In this document: in pieces, positions 45,821-55,394 of the stretch
How the letters are laid out: each line of letters starts with the position of its first letter
How positions within the stretch are numbered: the first letter of the stretch is position 1
Origin: Hymenobacter elongatus
Lineage (GTDB): Bacteria > Bacteroidota > Bacteroidia > Cytophagales > Hymenobacteraceae
Assembly (NCBI RefSeq): GCF_004745955.1
Contig: NZ_SRLD01000001.1
Span: 1-64,000, forward strand
Length of the DNA stretch: 64,000 bases
Direction of reading: 5' to 3'
Notes under the pieces: model-generated
Seen by the model: only the letters and a program-made list of their open reading frames with translations
Told to the model about the DNA's origin: nothing
Database searches by the model: none
Translations under genes and position numbers: made by a program

Positions 45821-47740
45821 CTACTCCTGACTGAAGGCCAGCCCCACGCCCCGCTCCTGTAGCCGTTCGCGGATTTCGTCCAGAATCAGCGGGTCGTCAA
45901 TGGTGGAAGGAACGGTGAACTCCTCCCCGTCGGCGAGGTGGCGCAGGGTTTTGCGCAGAATCTTGCCGGAGCGGGTTTTGGGCAGGCGCTTCACGATGAG
46001 GGCGTTGCGGAAGCTGGCCACGGCCCCTATTTGCTCCCGAATCAGGCTGATCAGCTCCTGCTCCAACTGCTCCTCGCCTATCGTCTGCCCATCCTTGAGC
46101 ACCACCAGCCCCACGGGCCGCTGCCCGCGCAGGTCGCAGGCAATGCCGAGCACGGCGCATTCGGCCACGGCGGGGTGGGCCGCCAGCAGCTCTTCCATCT
46201 CGCCGGTGCTCAAGCGGTGGCCGGCCACGTTTATCACGTCATCAACGCGGCCCATGATGAAGAAGTAGCCATCGGCATCCTGGTAGCCGCCGTCGCCGCT
46301 GAGGTAGTAGCCGGGAAAGGTGTCGAGGTAGCTGCGCTGGAAGCGGGCGTCGTCCTGCCAGAGCGTGGGCAGGCAGCCCGGCGGCAAGGGCAACTGCACG
46401 GCTACCAGGCCGGTGGTGCCGGCGGGTACGGGCTGCCCGGCCTCGTCCAGAATCTGCACGTCGTAGCCGGGCACGGGGTGGCCGGCGCTGCCGGGGCGAG
46501 GCGGCCCCATTGCGTCGAGACCAGTCAGCGTGGCCAGCATTGGCCAGCCCGATTCAGTTTGCCACCAATGGTCGATGACCGGCACGCCGAGAATATCGGC
46601 CACCCAGTGGTAGGTAGCGGGGTCGCACCGCTCGCCGGCCAAGAACAGATAGCGCAGCCGGCTCAGGTCGTAGCTCCGGGCCAACTGGCCGTCGGGGTCT
46701 TCCTTCTTGATGGCCCTAATGGCGGTGGGAGCCGTAAACATAACGCGGGCATCGTGTTCGGCAGCCACGCGCCAGAAGGTGCCGGCATCGGGGGTGCGCA
46801 CGGGTTTGCCCTCAAACAAAATCGTGGTGCAGCCCGCCAGAAGCGGCCCGTACACGATGTAGCTGTGGCCTACGGCCCACCCGATGTCGGAGGCCGTAAA
46901 GATGGTTTCGCCGGGCTCCAGCCCGTAGATGGCCGCCATGCTGTAGCGTAGGGCCACGGCGTGGCCGCCGTTGTCGCGCACCACCCCCTTGGGCTTGCCG
47001 GTGGTGCCGCTGGTGTACAGAATATACAGCGGATCGGTGGCGTCGACGGGTACGCACTCGGCCGGCGGAGCTTGCAGCAGCTGCTGGTAGTCAACGTCGC
47101 GGCCCAGCTGCATATCGGCCGGCGCAAACGGGCGCTGGAAGATGACGGTGTGGGCCGGCTTGTATTCGGCCTGCTCGATGGCGGCATCCAGTAGCGGCTT
47201 GTAGTGAATTACCTTCTCCAGCTCCAACCCACCCGAGGCCGCGATGATAACGCGGGGCTGGGCATCGTCGATGCGCACAGCCAGCTCGTGGGGCGCGAAG
47301 CCCCCAAAAACCACCGAATGCACTGCCCCCAGGCGGGCACAGGCCAGCATGGCTACCACGGCCTCGGGCGTGTTGGGCATATAAATAATCACCCGGTCGC
47401 CGGCTACCACGCCCAGGTCGTGCAGGCCGCCGGCAAAGCGCGCCGTTCGGTCGAGCAGCTCGGCGTAGGTGTAGCGGGCCTGGGTGCGCGTCACGGGCGA
47501 ATCGTAGATCAGGGCGGTCTGGTCGGCGCGGCCGTGCGCTACGTGGTAGTCGAGGGCCAGATAGCAGGTGTTGAGCTTGCCGCCCCGGAACCAGCGGTAC
47601 AAGCCGTTCTCGTCGGTGCTGAGCGTTTCGACCGGTTCCCGGAACCACTGAATCTGCCGGGCCTGCTCCGCCCAAAAGGCGGCCGGATCGGCGAGGCTGG
47701 CCGCGTGGTCTTCAGCGTAGGTGTGCGTGGAAATTTTCAT
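45821..47740 (-). CDS. Acyl-CoA synthetase, propionyl-CoA synthetase-like
   Basis: 639 residues from the ATG at 47740. The AMP-binding motif is YTSGTTGKPKGVVRDNGGH, with DHWWQTESGWP and PKTRSGKILRKTLR at the C-terminus carrying the catalytic lysine. It is paralogous to acs but has the RDNGGHAVAL segment typical of PrpE-type enzymes, so propionate or another short acid is the probable substrate. The frame is open to 47827, but this start gives the usual N-terminus. It is in the same cluster as acs. Confidence 0.9.
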   Translation of the reverse strand: MKISTHTYAEDHAASLADPAAFWAEQARQIQWFREPVETLSTDENGLYRWFRGGKLNTCYLALDYHVAHGRADQTALIYDSPVTRTQARYTYAELLDRTARFAGGLHDLGVVAGDRVIIYMPNTPEAVVAMLACARLGAVHSVVFGGFAPHELAVRIDDAQPRVIIAASGGLELEKVIHYKPLLDAAIEQAEYKPAHTVIFQRPFAPADMQLGRDVDYQQLLQAPPAECVPVDATDPLYILYTSGTTGKPKGVVRDNGGHAVALRYSMAAIYGLEPGETIFTASDIGWAVGHSYIVYGPLLAGCTTILFEGKPVRTPDAGTFWRVAAEHDARVMFTAPTAIRAIKKEDPDGQLARSYDLSRLRYLFLAGERCDPATYHWVADILGVPVIDHWWQTESGWPMLATLTGLDAMGPPRPGSAGHPVPGYDVQILDEAGQPVPAGTTGLVAVQLPLPPGCLPTLWQDDARFQRSYLDTFPGYYLSGDGGYQDADGYFFIMGRVDDVINVAGHRLSTGEMEELLAAHPAVAECAVLGIACDLRGQRPVGLVVLKDGQTIGEEQLEQELISLIREQIGAVASFRNALIVKRLPKTRSGKILRKTLRHLADGEEFTVPSTIDDPLILDEIRERLQERGVGLAFSQE

Positions 47741-47828
47741 GATGGAAACGGGCCATGGGTGAGAGGTGGCAAGCAGGCAAGCGGCGAAGCGGGGTACTGC
47801 CAGCCAGGGCCAGCACGGGTAACTCAAC

Positions 47829-48212
47829 TTACGATAAAGAGCGTTGGGCTACCAGCTCCTTCACTTTTACCATGAGCTGGCGGGTGCTGAAGGGTTTCGG
47901 AATGTACATATCAGCCCCTACTTCATAGCCGCGCTCAATATCGGCTTCCTTACTCTTGGCACTCAGAAAGATAACTTTGGTATTCTGGCGGTCGGCGCGG
48001 CTTTTCACGTGCTGGCATACCTGGTAGCCGTCCACGTCAGGCATCATGATATCGAGCAGAATGACCTCGAAAGCGGTGCGGTCGATGGCCTCCAGCGCCT
48101 CGGTGCCGTTGCGGGCAATACTGACCTGATAGCCGCTTTTGCGCATCAGAAACTCCAAGGACAGGACGATGTTGGGCTCATCATCAACGATTAGAATATG
48201 GGTAGCAGCCAT
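47829..48212 (-). CDS. Single-domain response regulator
   Basis: 127 residues: only a receiver domain, no output domain. The acidic pair is IVDDEPN and the phospho-acceptor Asp is in VILLDIMMPDVDG; the conserved Thr/Ser and Lys are in FLSAKS and PKPFS. The gene is 56 bp downstream of the SSF-STAC histidine kinase gene and should be its direct partner. In the CrbS/CrbR systems known from other bacteria the regulator binds DNA, so here another protein must relay the signal. Confidence 0.92.
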   Translation of the reverse strand: MAATHILIVDDEPNIVLSLEFLMRKSGYQVSIARNGTEALEAIDRTAFEVILLDIMMPDVDGYQVCQHVKSRADRQNTKVIFLSAKSKEADIERGYEVGADMYIPKPFSTRQLMVKVKELVAQRSLS

Positions 48213-48268
48213 AGCTTAGAAGTCGGGTGGGGTTGGAGAGAGCGAGAAATCAACGAAAAAGGCAGTAA

Positions 48269-51016
48269 TCAGGGGACGGTGGGAAGCTCCAGGGAAAAGC
48301 AGGCTCCCCGCTCAGGTTGGCTTTCGACCCAGATGCGGCCCGCGTGCAGCTCCACGATTTTTTTGGTAATAGCCAGCCCCAACCCCGAGCCTTCGGGCTT
48401 GCGCGTGGTCTGATTCTGGGCCTGAAAGAACTTGTCGAAAATGAGCGTGTGATAGGCCGGGTCGATGCCCTTGCCGTTGTCGGTGATGCTGAGGCGCAGC
48501 ACGGCTCCGCCGGGGGTCTGGGCGGCCACTGCTATGTGCCCGGTGCCATCGGCGCGGCACGACTTGACGGCGTTGGACAGCAGATTCACCAGCACCTGCA
48601 TCAGCCGGTCCCGGTCGCCGGAGAGCATGGGCAGCCCCGGCGGCACGGCCACGTCGAGCCGGATGCCTTTGGCCCGCACCAGCTGCCCCACCGAGTCGAT
48701 GGCGTCGGTGATGATTTCGGCCACGTCCACCGGCGTGCAGTCCAGCGTGGCTTTGCCCGACTCATACTTTTCCAGGTCCAATACCAGCGTAATCAAGCGG
48801 CTGAGGCGCTCCGACTCTTTAGTGATGGTCTGCAGAAAATGGTTGCGCTCGTCTTCCTCGATGTCGGGGTTGTCGGCCAGGATTTCGGACAGGGCCCGGA
48901 TGCTGGTCAGCGGCGTGCGCAGCTCGTGGGTCACGGTGTAGAGAAACTCGTCTTTCTGCTGATCCAGGGCCTGGAGCTGGTCGTAGGCCGTGCGCAGGTC
49001 GGCGGTGAGGCGCTGGAGCTGCCGCGACTGTTTCTGCAGCTGTCGGTTGGCTTCCAGCAGCTGCTGCGACTCGCGCAAAATCACCACCACGTTGTCGAAG
49101 CTGATATCCTCTACTCCTACCGACGACGTGAGCAGCAGCCGCGCCGAGGCGGGCCCGATCGAGCCGGCCAGCAGCTTCTCGGCGTAGGCCAGCAGCCGCG
49201 GGTCGGCTTCGGTGGCGAGCGTTTCGGTGGGGTGCGCGTCGGGAAAACGGTCGGCAAAGGCGCGCAGGGCCTGGGCGGTGCGCTTTTTACCCAGAAAGCC
49301 CGTGAGCAGCGCCCGCACATCGGGCAGGGCCGCGCTACTCTGCCAGCCCGCCGGTCCCTCAAACACGTTGCGGTAGCGGAATACATCGACGAACACATCA
49401 GCCTGCCGCTGCTCCAGGGCCGAGGGCTCCGCCAGCAGCGACACGCCCACGTAGAGGCCGATATTGAAAAACCAGCTCCAGAACAGCCCGTGCGACAGGT
49501 AGTCGAGGCCATCGAGGCCAAACAAGGCGAAGGGCCGCAACCCGCTCCAGCCAAAGGCGCCCTCGCTGATAAACGTGGCGGGCAGCATATGCGAGCCTAC
49601 CATCGTGGGCAGCACCAGGGTGAAAAACCAAATGATAAACCCGGCCAGAATGCCCGCCATAGCGCCGCGCCGCGTGCCGCCCTTCCAGTACAGGCTGCCC
49701 AGCACCACGGGCACAAACTGCGCCACCGCCGCAAACGACACCAGCCCGATATTCACCAAGGGCAGCGTGTGCCCAATGAAGCGGTAGTAGCCATAGGCAA
49801 GCAGCAGTACCAGCACCACGGCCAGCCGGCGGCTTTGCAGCGCCACCTGCCCCAGGTAGGCAAACCAGCGCGTCTGGGCCGAGGCGTGGGCGGCGGGCAT
49901 GCGCACGAGCAGCGGCATCAGCAGGCTATTGCTCATCATGACGCTCAGGGCAATGGTTTCGACGATAATCATGCTGCTGGCCGCCGATAAGCCGCCCAGG
50001 TACGTCAGCAACGCCAGCCACGGATGCCCCGAATCGAGCGGCAGCGCCAGCACGAAGGTGTCGGCATCAAGGCCCCGTCCGGCGTAGAGCAAGGCACCGC
50101 CGAAAGCAATGGGCAGCACAAACAGATTGATAACGATGAGGTAGAGCGGAAACAGCCACATGGCTTTGCGCAGGTGGTCCTCATTCACATTTTCGACCAC
50201 CGACACCTGAAACTGCCGGGGCAGCACCAGAATGGCGGCCACGCTCAGCACCAGCAGCGTGAACCACTGCGTGCCGCTGGTGCCCGCGCCTTGCAGCGTG
50301 AACAGACGGCTCAGGGCGGGCACGGCCGAGGCCTTGGCAAACACGTCGCCGAAGCCATCGAACAGCCCGAACGTGACGAATATGCCCACCGCCAGAAAAG
50401 CCACCAGCTTCACCAGCGACTCCAGGGCCACGGCCAGCACCATGCCTTCGTGGCGCTCGGTGGCTTCCACGCTGCGCACCCCGAAGATGATAGTGAAAAA
50501 AGCCAGGGCCGCCGTGGTATACAGAGCCGAGCCCGCCGCGCTGCCCGAGTGCAGCGCCAGCCCGCTACCCGGCCCGCCGGTGATGATATCAAACGAAGCC
50601 GCAATAGCCTTGATTTGCAGCGAGATGTAGGGCACAATACCCAGCACGCTCACCACGGTTACCAAGGCTCCGAGCGAAGCACTTTTGCCGTAGCGGGCCG
50701 AAATGAAGTCGGCAATGGACGTGAGGCGCTGCAGCCGGCAGATACGGATAATCTTGCGCAGCACCAGCCACCAGGCCGGGGCCAGCAGCGTCGGCCCCAG
50801 GTAGATGCCCACGAACTCCAGCCCGAAGTGCGCGGCGCGGCCCACACTACCGTAGTAGGTCCAGGCGGTGCAGTACACGGCCATGCTCAGGGCATACACA
50901 TACGGGTTGCTGACCAGGCTTTTGCGGGCCGCCGAACGCCGCTCGGCCGCGTACGCTACGCCAAACAGCAGCGCCAGATACCCCAGCGAGAAGCCAATGA
51001 CGAGGAGCTTAGACAC
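48269..51016 (-). CDS. Sodium/solute symporter-like sensor histidine kinase (SSF-STAC-HK, CrbS-like)
   Basis: 915 residues. The first about 500 form a 13-helix SSF transporter-type sensor (YCTAWTYYGSVGRAAHFGLE). A STAC domain (about 560-640) contains ALLTGFLGKKRTAQALRAFA. A coiled-coil leads to HisKA with TVTHELRTPLTSI and HATPase_c with NLLSNAVKS and DNGKGIDP, GSGLGLAI. CrbS sensors of this architecture control the acetate switch and acs in gammaproteobacteria. The start must be GTG at 51016, which overlaps the upstream small gene by 8 bp. Confidence 0.93.
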   Translation of the reverse strand: MSKLLVIGFSLGYLALLFGVAYAAERRSAARKSLVSNPYVYALSMAVYCTAWTYYGSVGRAAHFGLEFVGIYLGPTLLAPAWWLVLRKIIRICRLQRLTSIADFISARYGKSASLGALVTVVSVLGIVPYISLQIKAIAASFDIITGGPGSGLALHSGSAAGSALYTTAALAFFTIIFGVRSVEATERHEGMVLAVALESLVKLVAFLAVGIFVTFGLFDGFGDVFAKASAVPALSRLFTLQGAGTSGTQWFTLLVLSVAAILVLPRQFQVSVVENVNEDHLRKAMWLFPLYLIVINLFVLPIAFGGALLYAGRGLDADTFVLALPLDSGHPWLALLTYLGGLSAASSMIIVETIALSVMMSNSLLMPLLVRMPAAHASAQTRWFAYLGQVALQSRRLAVVLVLLLAYGYYRFIGHTLPLVNIGLVSFAAVAQFVPVVLGSLYWKGGTRRGAMAGILAGFIIWFFTLVLPTMVGSHMLPATFISEGAFGWSGLRPFALFGLDGLDYLSHGLFWSWFFNIGLYVGVSLLAEPSALEQRQADVFVDVFRYRNVFEGPAGWQSSAALPDVRALLTGFLGKKRTAQALRAFADRFPDAHPTETLATEADPRLLAYAEKLLAGSIGPASARLLLTSSVGVEDISFDNVVVILRESQQLLEANRQLQKQSRQLQRLTADLRTAYDQLQALDQQKDEFLYTVTHELRTPLTSIRALSEILADNPDIEEDERNHFLQTITKESERLSRLITLVLDLEKYESGKATLDCTPVDVAEIITDAIDSVGQLVRAKGIRLDVAVPPGLPMLSGDRDRLMQVLVNLLSNAVKSCRADGTGHIAVAAQTPGGAVLRLSITDNGKGIDPAYHTLIFDKFFQAQNQTTRKPEGSGLGLAITKKIVELHAGRIWVESQPERGACFSLELPTVP

Positions 51017-51293
51017 GCGAGCCGGCCGAAGAAGCTGCGGGAGGCAAGGCGGGCTCGTCGTGGCCGAAAGTCTCGGGCCGGTGGTGGCGCACCAGCCGCC
51101 ACGTCAGCAGCACCACCGCAACCCAGGCCAGCAGCACGTACAGATACAGCACCGGCACACCGGCCACCCGCCCCTTCTGGTCGAAGACCGCCAGCAGCGG
51201 AAAATTGAGCAGCACCCCAAACAGCAGGCTCACAAAAAGCAGCCGCTGCCCCCGGCGCTGCTCGGCTTGCTCTTGGGCAGACATAGTAGCCAT
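51009..51293 (-). CDS. Small membrane protein upstream of the SSF kinase
   Basis: 94 residues from the ATG at 51293. Two hydrophobic helices (FVSLLFGVLLNFPLLAVF, VPVLYLYVLLAWVAVVLL) connect by a short polar loop. The position, directly before an SSF protein and overlapping its start, matches small accessory subunits that travel with SSF permeases, though no motif was recognised. It probably helps membrane insertion or signalling of the kinase. The longer frame up to 51398 was not used. Confidence 0.75.
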   Translation of the reverse strand: MATMSAQEQAEQRRGQRLLFVSLLFGVLLNFPLLAVFDQKGRVAGVPVLYLYVLLAWVAVVLLTWRLVRHHRPETFGHDEPALPPAASSAGSRV

Positions 51294-51439
51294 AGGGGTA
51301 GTATTTTGACGTAAAAAAGCTTTCTGAAAGGTAAACCGAAACCCACCGGCAAGCAACGCTGCGGGCCAGGCTGAATGTGGCAAAGTCCGCCGAACCAAGG
51401 GCGCGACGGACTTTTCACCAAATCAATGCATTGTCTGAT

Positions 51440-52942
51440 TTATTGCTCGTCCATCAGCTTCACGTTGCGCACGTCCTTCATCAGGGCCTGCCCCACAAAC
51501 CAGCAGATCAGGGCGATGCTTACCGGATAAACCAACCCCGCCAGCGTGCTGTACTCCTTGATAAACGGCGTGTCGGAAGCGGCGGCGCGCAGTGTGAGGG
51601 CCGTGGCAATCAGAGGCACGAAACCACCAAACACGCCGTTGCCGATGTGGTAGGGCAACGACAGCGACGTGTAGCGCACCTTGGTTGGGAACAGCTCGAC
51701 GAGGTAGGCCGCAATCGGACCGTAGGCCATCGTCACGAACAGCACGAGGCAGAACACGAGGGCCGTCATGGCCGGCAGGTTCGGCGCCAACGACTTCATC
51801 ACGGCCGGAATGGCTTTGCCAGTGGCATCCACGGTAGCCGCCGTTACTTCCGTGATGGGGCCGGCGAACTGCTTCAGGCCATAGAAGATCGGGAAGGTGA
51901 ACAGCGCCCCGCAGAGCAGGCCCATCATGATGATTTTCTTGCGGCCGATACGATCCGACAGCGAACCGAAATACACGAAGAACGGGCTGGCCAGAATCAG
52001 GGCGCTGCACAACACCAGGCTGGCATCAACCAGGTCCAGCTTCAGCGTATTCTGCATAAAAGCGTAGGCGTAAAACTGCCCGGTATACCACACCACGCCC
52101 TGGCCCATGGTAGCACCAAACAGCGAAATCAGGACCAAGCGGCGGTTTACGGGGTTCACGAAGGACTCGCGCAGCGGGTTCGTGCTGGTTTTGCCCTCCG
52201 ATTTGGCCTTGGCAAACAGCGGCGACTCGTGCAGCCTGCGGCGGATGTAGTAGGAGGCAATAACCAACAGGCCCGAGAGCAGAAACGGAATGCGCCAGCC
52301 CCACTCTTTGAAGGCCACTTCGCCCATGGTTTTGCGCGTGGCAATAATCACCAACACGCTCAGCAGCAGCCCGGCCGTGGCCGTAATCTGGATGAAGCTG
52401 GTGTAGTAGCCACGCTTGTTGTCGGGCGAGTGCTCGGCCACGTAGGTGGTAGCCCCGCCGTATTCGCCGCCCAGCGCCAGACCCTGCAGCAGCCGCAGAA
52501 TGGTAACGATGATGGGGGCGGCAATACCAATTTTGTCGTAGCTCGGAATCAGGCCCGTGACGAACGTGGCCCCGCCCATGATGAGCAGCGTGAGCAGAAA
52601 GGTGTACTTACGCCCGATCATGTCGCCGATGCGGCCGAAGAACAGTGCCCCGAAGGGCCGCACCACGAAGCCCGCGCCAAATACGGCCAGCGTGCCCAAA
52701 ATCGTGTCCTCAATCTTGCCCGTGGAGCCGAACAGCACCGGCCCGATGATGGCCGCCAGGGAGCCGAAAATGTAGAAGTCGTACCACTCGATGACCGTGC
52801 CCACGGAGGAAGCGGTAATCACCTGCCAGATCTTGCTGGTCGAAACCGAGTTGTTGTCGTGGGCTATGGCATCGTCGGTGGCCGCGCCGCCCAGCGGTGT
52901 GGCCCCGGCGTAGGCGTCGCGCTGCGGTAAGTTCTGGTACAT
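51440..52942 (-). CDS. MFS transporter, metabolite:H+ symporter type
   Basis: 500 residues from the ATG at 52942, with 12 predicted helices. The MFS signature is FFGRIGDMIGRKYTFL in the loop between helices 2 and 3, and TVIEWYDFYIFGSLAAIIGP opens helix 1, as in ProP/MHS carriers. Such carriers move organic acids or osmolytes with protons. Location next to acs, a second synthetase and the acetate-type sensor suggests a short-chain carboxylate. An insert of about 40 residues after helix 8 (ITEVTAATVDATGKAIPAV) is longer than usual. Confidence 0.92.
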   Translation of the reverse strand: MYQNLPQRDAYAGATPLGGAATDDAIAHDNNSVSTSKIWQVITASSVGTVIEWYDFYIFGSLAAIIGPVLFGSTGKIEDTILGTLAVFGAGFVVRPFGALFFGRIGDMIGRKYTFLLTLLIMGGATFVTGLIPSYDKIGIAAPIIVTILRLLQGLALGGEYGGATTYVAEHSPDNKRGYYTSFIQITATAGLLLSVLVIIATRKTMGEVAFKEWGWRIPFLLSGLLVIASYYIRRRLHESPLFAKAKSEGKTSTNPLRESFVNPVNRRLVLISLFGATMGQGVVWYTGQFYAYAFMQNTLKLDLVDASLVLCSALILASPFFVYFGSLSDRIGRKKIIMMGLLCGALFTFPIFYGLKQFAGPITEVTAATVDATGKAIPAVMKSLAPNLPAMTALVFCLVLFVTMAYGPIAAYLVELFPTKVRYTSLSLPYHIGNGVFGGFVPLIATALTLRAAASDTPFIKEYSTLAGLVYPVSIALICWFVGQALMKDVRNVKLMDEQ

Positions 52943-53059
52943 ACTGGATGAGAATAGGGAGGTGGTACAATGGTGAGGTGGTGAAACCGGGCGGGCGGGC
53001 TCAGTTGGTGCCCAAGGCACAAACCGGCCATACGTCAGCCTGGCACCTGCTCACTTATC

Positions 53060-54592
53060 TTACAAGGACACTTGCGTTTGCAGCGTGATTTCGGGCCGGT
53101 AGTTCACATTGTTCACATCCGTGAAATCGGGCCGGGCGCGGTAGTTGAGCGTGAATTTGGCGTTGTGCCCGTCGATGTAGAAGTTGGCTCCCGCATCGAA
53201 GATGTTCACGTTCTTGGTGTCGCCGCTAGTGGTTTTCAGGCCGTCGTAGCTGGCCAGCAGGTGCGAGGCGTAGGGCTGCAGGCGCAGCTTGGGGCCCAGC
53301 AGGTTTTTGGGCAGTAGGAACCCGGCCTGCACGTAGCCCACATTGCCGGTGCCCGAGTGCGGCACGGCATTGCCCCGGCGGGCATCAGCCCCGTAGCCGG
53401 GGTTGGAAGCGCCAATGAAGCGCACGTGGTTGGGGCCCATATTGTAGTTGTAGTACACGCCGTAGGCCGTGAAAGCAGTGCCGGTTTCCTTGTTGACGGG
53501 CGTGTCGAAAAACACGTCGGCCGAGAACAGGGCAATGTCGCTCTTGTCGTTGGGCACGGTATTGAAAGCACTGGTGCCCGCCGCGGTGGCCGCCGAAATA
53601 CCGGCGGCATCCAGCACGCTGCTCGTCGGGCGCGACACCATGCCGTCCTTGTTGTAGAAGAAGCCGGCCCCGATATTGAACACCCGCTTCGTGCCGAGGT
53701 AGGTGCCCACGTTAAACGGCAGCAGGTTGGCTTCCTGATCCAGGAATTCGTAGCTCAAGTAGCCCTGATAGATGTGATTGGTGCCCTGGGGATTGTACTG
53801 GGCCACGTTCGTGCCCGTATTCACGGCCGCGCCGCCCGTGCCCGTGGTAGCCCCCAGACCCAGCGGGTTGCTGAGCGTCCCGGTCTGGTTGGTCAGCATC
53901 GATTCGTTCACGCTCAGCACGTAGTCGAGCTTGCCGACGCGGCCCTTGCCGTACACCCCGATGCCCCGCACAAACTGGTCGATGGCTTCGATGGTGGGCC
54001 AGTTGGTGAGCGGCGCGTCCAGAGTCAGGAAGTTGATGGTACTGGAGCGCGTCATGCGCGAGAGGCCATTCTGGTAGTGCATACCAGCGCCCAGATTCAG
54101 GTATTTATTCACCTTATACTCGACCACCGCCTCGTGCACAAACAGCTGCGGCTTTTTGCCATCTACGGCGGGCGCGGCACCTCCGCTCACGGCCGTCTGG
54201 TTGTTGATGCCGATGTGGGTGTACACCAGAAACCGCGGATTCAGCTGGGAAAGCACGATGAAGCGGGAGCGGCGAATGGCAAAGTCCAGCTGGTCGGACT
54301 GGGGCTTGCCGGGCGCACGCAGCGTACCGGTATTGTTCTCGGTGTAGCGGGCCCAGATCTGGTGCCAGGTAATGAAGCGCACGTACTTCGAGCCGTCGGG
54401 CGAGAGGCTGAACTTCATGCCCGCCCCGTAGGGTACCGACTCGGTGGGAGCAGCCGGTACCGGGGCTGCGGCAGGCGCGGCGGGTGGCGGCGCGGGCTGC
54501 CCACCGGCCGGTGGCGGCTGCACTTGAGCCGAAACCACGGTAGCGGCAGCTAGCAGCGCACTAAAAGTCAGCGCGTAACGGGTAGTTTGCAT
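53060..54592 (-). CDS. Outer-membrane porin
   Basis: 510 residues from the ATG at 54592, with a signal peptide ending at VSAQ and a Pro/Ala-rich linker to about residue 55. The rest is typical of phosphate-selective porin-like beta-barrels (KYVRFITWHQIWARYTENN, FVLSQLNPRF-like strands) and ends in QTQVSL. It should form the outer-membrane entry for substrates used by the locus. A perfect 10-bp inverted repeat lies about 100 bp upstream. Confidence 0.85.
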   Translation of the reverse strand: MQTTRYALTFSALLAAATVVSAQVQPPPAGGQPAPPPAAPAAAPVPAAPTESVPYGAGMKFSLSPDGSKYVRFITWHQIWARYTENNTGTLRAPGKPQSDQLDFAIRRSRFIVLSQLNPRFLVYTHIGINNQTAVSGGAAPAVDGKKPQLFVHEAVVEYKVNKYLNLGAGMHYQNGLSRMTRSSTINFLTLDAPLTNWPTIEAIDQFVRGIGVYGKGRVGKLDYVLSVNESMLTNQTGTLSNPLGLGATTGTGGAAVNTGTNVAQYNPQGTNHIYQGYLSYEFLDQEANLLPFNVGTYLGTKRVFNIGAGFFYNKDGMVSRPTSSVLDAAGISAATAAGTSAFNTVPNDKSDIALFSADVFFDTPVNKETGTAFTAYGVYYNYNMGPNHVRFIGASNPGYGADARRGNAVPHSGTGNVGYVQAGFLLPKNLLGPKLRLQPYASHLLASYDGLKTTSGDTKNVNIFDAGANFYIDGHNAKFTLNYRARPDFTDVNNVNYRPEITLQTQVSL

Positions 54593-54689
54593 TGGGTTTG
54601 GTGGGTTTGGGTGAGCCAGAGGGCGGATACCGGGAATGCAGGAAGCTACTTCCTGATTCGGTCCAACCAAATAGCAAAACCCACCGCAG

Positions 54690-54713
54690 GAAGTATAGCG
54701 CGTGCTATACTTC
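54690..54713. promoter_or_regulatory. Candidate operator upstream of the porin gene
   Basis: GAAGTATAGC and GCTATACTTC are exact 10-bp complements with a 4-base GCGT spacer, the shape of a dimer-binding site. The half-site core GCTATAGC is also found at 54722-54729 and at 55182-55189, just upstream of the zinc-ribbon/HTH gene. The three sites suggest binding by that protein. Confidence 0.5.
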
Positions 54714-54730
54714 TGCTAACAGCTATAGCC

Positions 54731-55153
54731 CTAGCTGGCCTTGAACCGCTCCCACCGGATCATCATGTACTTGTCGCCGAGTTCCGTAACCATCATCCCG
54801 GCCCCCTTCACGTTGTTCGGATTCTGAAAAAACTCCGCCAATTCCTTCTGATTCAATATTTTGTACGTCGGGTGATAATCCGTCTGCCGGGGAGCCTTCA
54901 TACCGTACTTCTTTACCCAGTTCATCACGCTCACGTGGCTCACGCCCAGCAGCCGCTCAATTTCGCGGTAGCTCACCCCCTCCACATACAGCTGCAAGGC
55001 TTTGATAACGTAGTAGGTATTGACTTCGCGCCCAACTTTGGCGACGGAAAAATGGTAGCCGCACTTCTTGCACTTAAAGCGCTGACGGCCGCCAACCACG
55101 CCACTTTTGGTGGCTTCGGTGGCTTCACATTTGGGGCAGGCTGGCTGAGACAT
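54731..55153 (-). CDS. Zinc-ribbon / HTH protein related to IS1-type InsA
   Basis: 140 residues. Two CxxC pairs (ACPKCEATEATKSG, FKCKKCGYHFSV) form a zinc ribbon as in IS1/IS1595 transposase N-termini. A helix-turn-helix follows (SYREIERLLGVSHVSVMNWV). There is no DDE catalytic domain, no InsB and no terminal repeats, so it appears domesticated as a regulator rather than an IS. The C-terminal 55 residues (LNQKELAEFFQNPNNVKGAG) are unlike InsA. The gene precedes the porin gene in the same direction. Confidence 0.8.
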   Translation of the reverse strand: MSQPACPKCEATEATKSGVVGGRQRFKCKKCGYHFSVAKVGREVNTYYVIKALQLYVEGVSYREIERLLGVSHVSVMNWVKKYGMKAPRQTDYHPTYKILNQKELAEFFQNPNNVKGAGMMVTELGDKYMMIRWERFKAS

Positions 55154-55181
55154 AGGCCGGTATACGCGCGGGTTTAAAAAA

Positions 55182-55189
55182 GCTATAGC
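55182..55189. promoter_or_regulatory. GCTATAGC half-site upstream of the HTH gene
   Basis: The palindrome GCTATAGC lies 29-36 bp before the ATG of the zinc-ribbon/HTH gene, a position suited to autoregulation. The same 8-mer is at 54722-54729. Confidence 0.4.
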
Positions 55190-55394
55190 ATTTTAGTGAA
55201 GATATAGGTAATTAGCTAATATTACCGCAAACGACGGCCGCCACACGAGCATAATAAGTCGCCGAAAAAAGCTGCGCGGCCTGCGCCGCCTCTGCCGCCG
55301 CGCGGGCACAGCATCACGGTGCAGACGACAGCCCAGGGCGAAACTAATCTGGTACACACGGGCTGGGTGTGGGTGGGACGGTCCCCCGTTGGCT

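Noticed and set aside
54731..55153. Complete IS1-type insertion sequence
   Set aside because: No catalytic DDE domain, no second reading frame and no terminal inverted repeats or target duplication around the gene.
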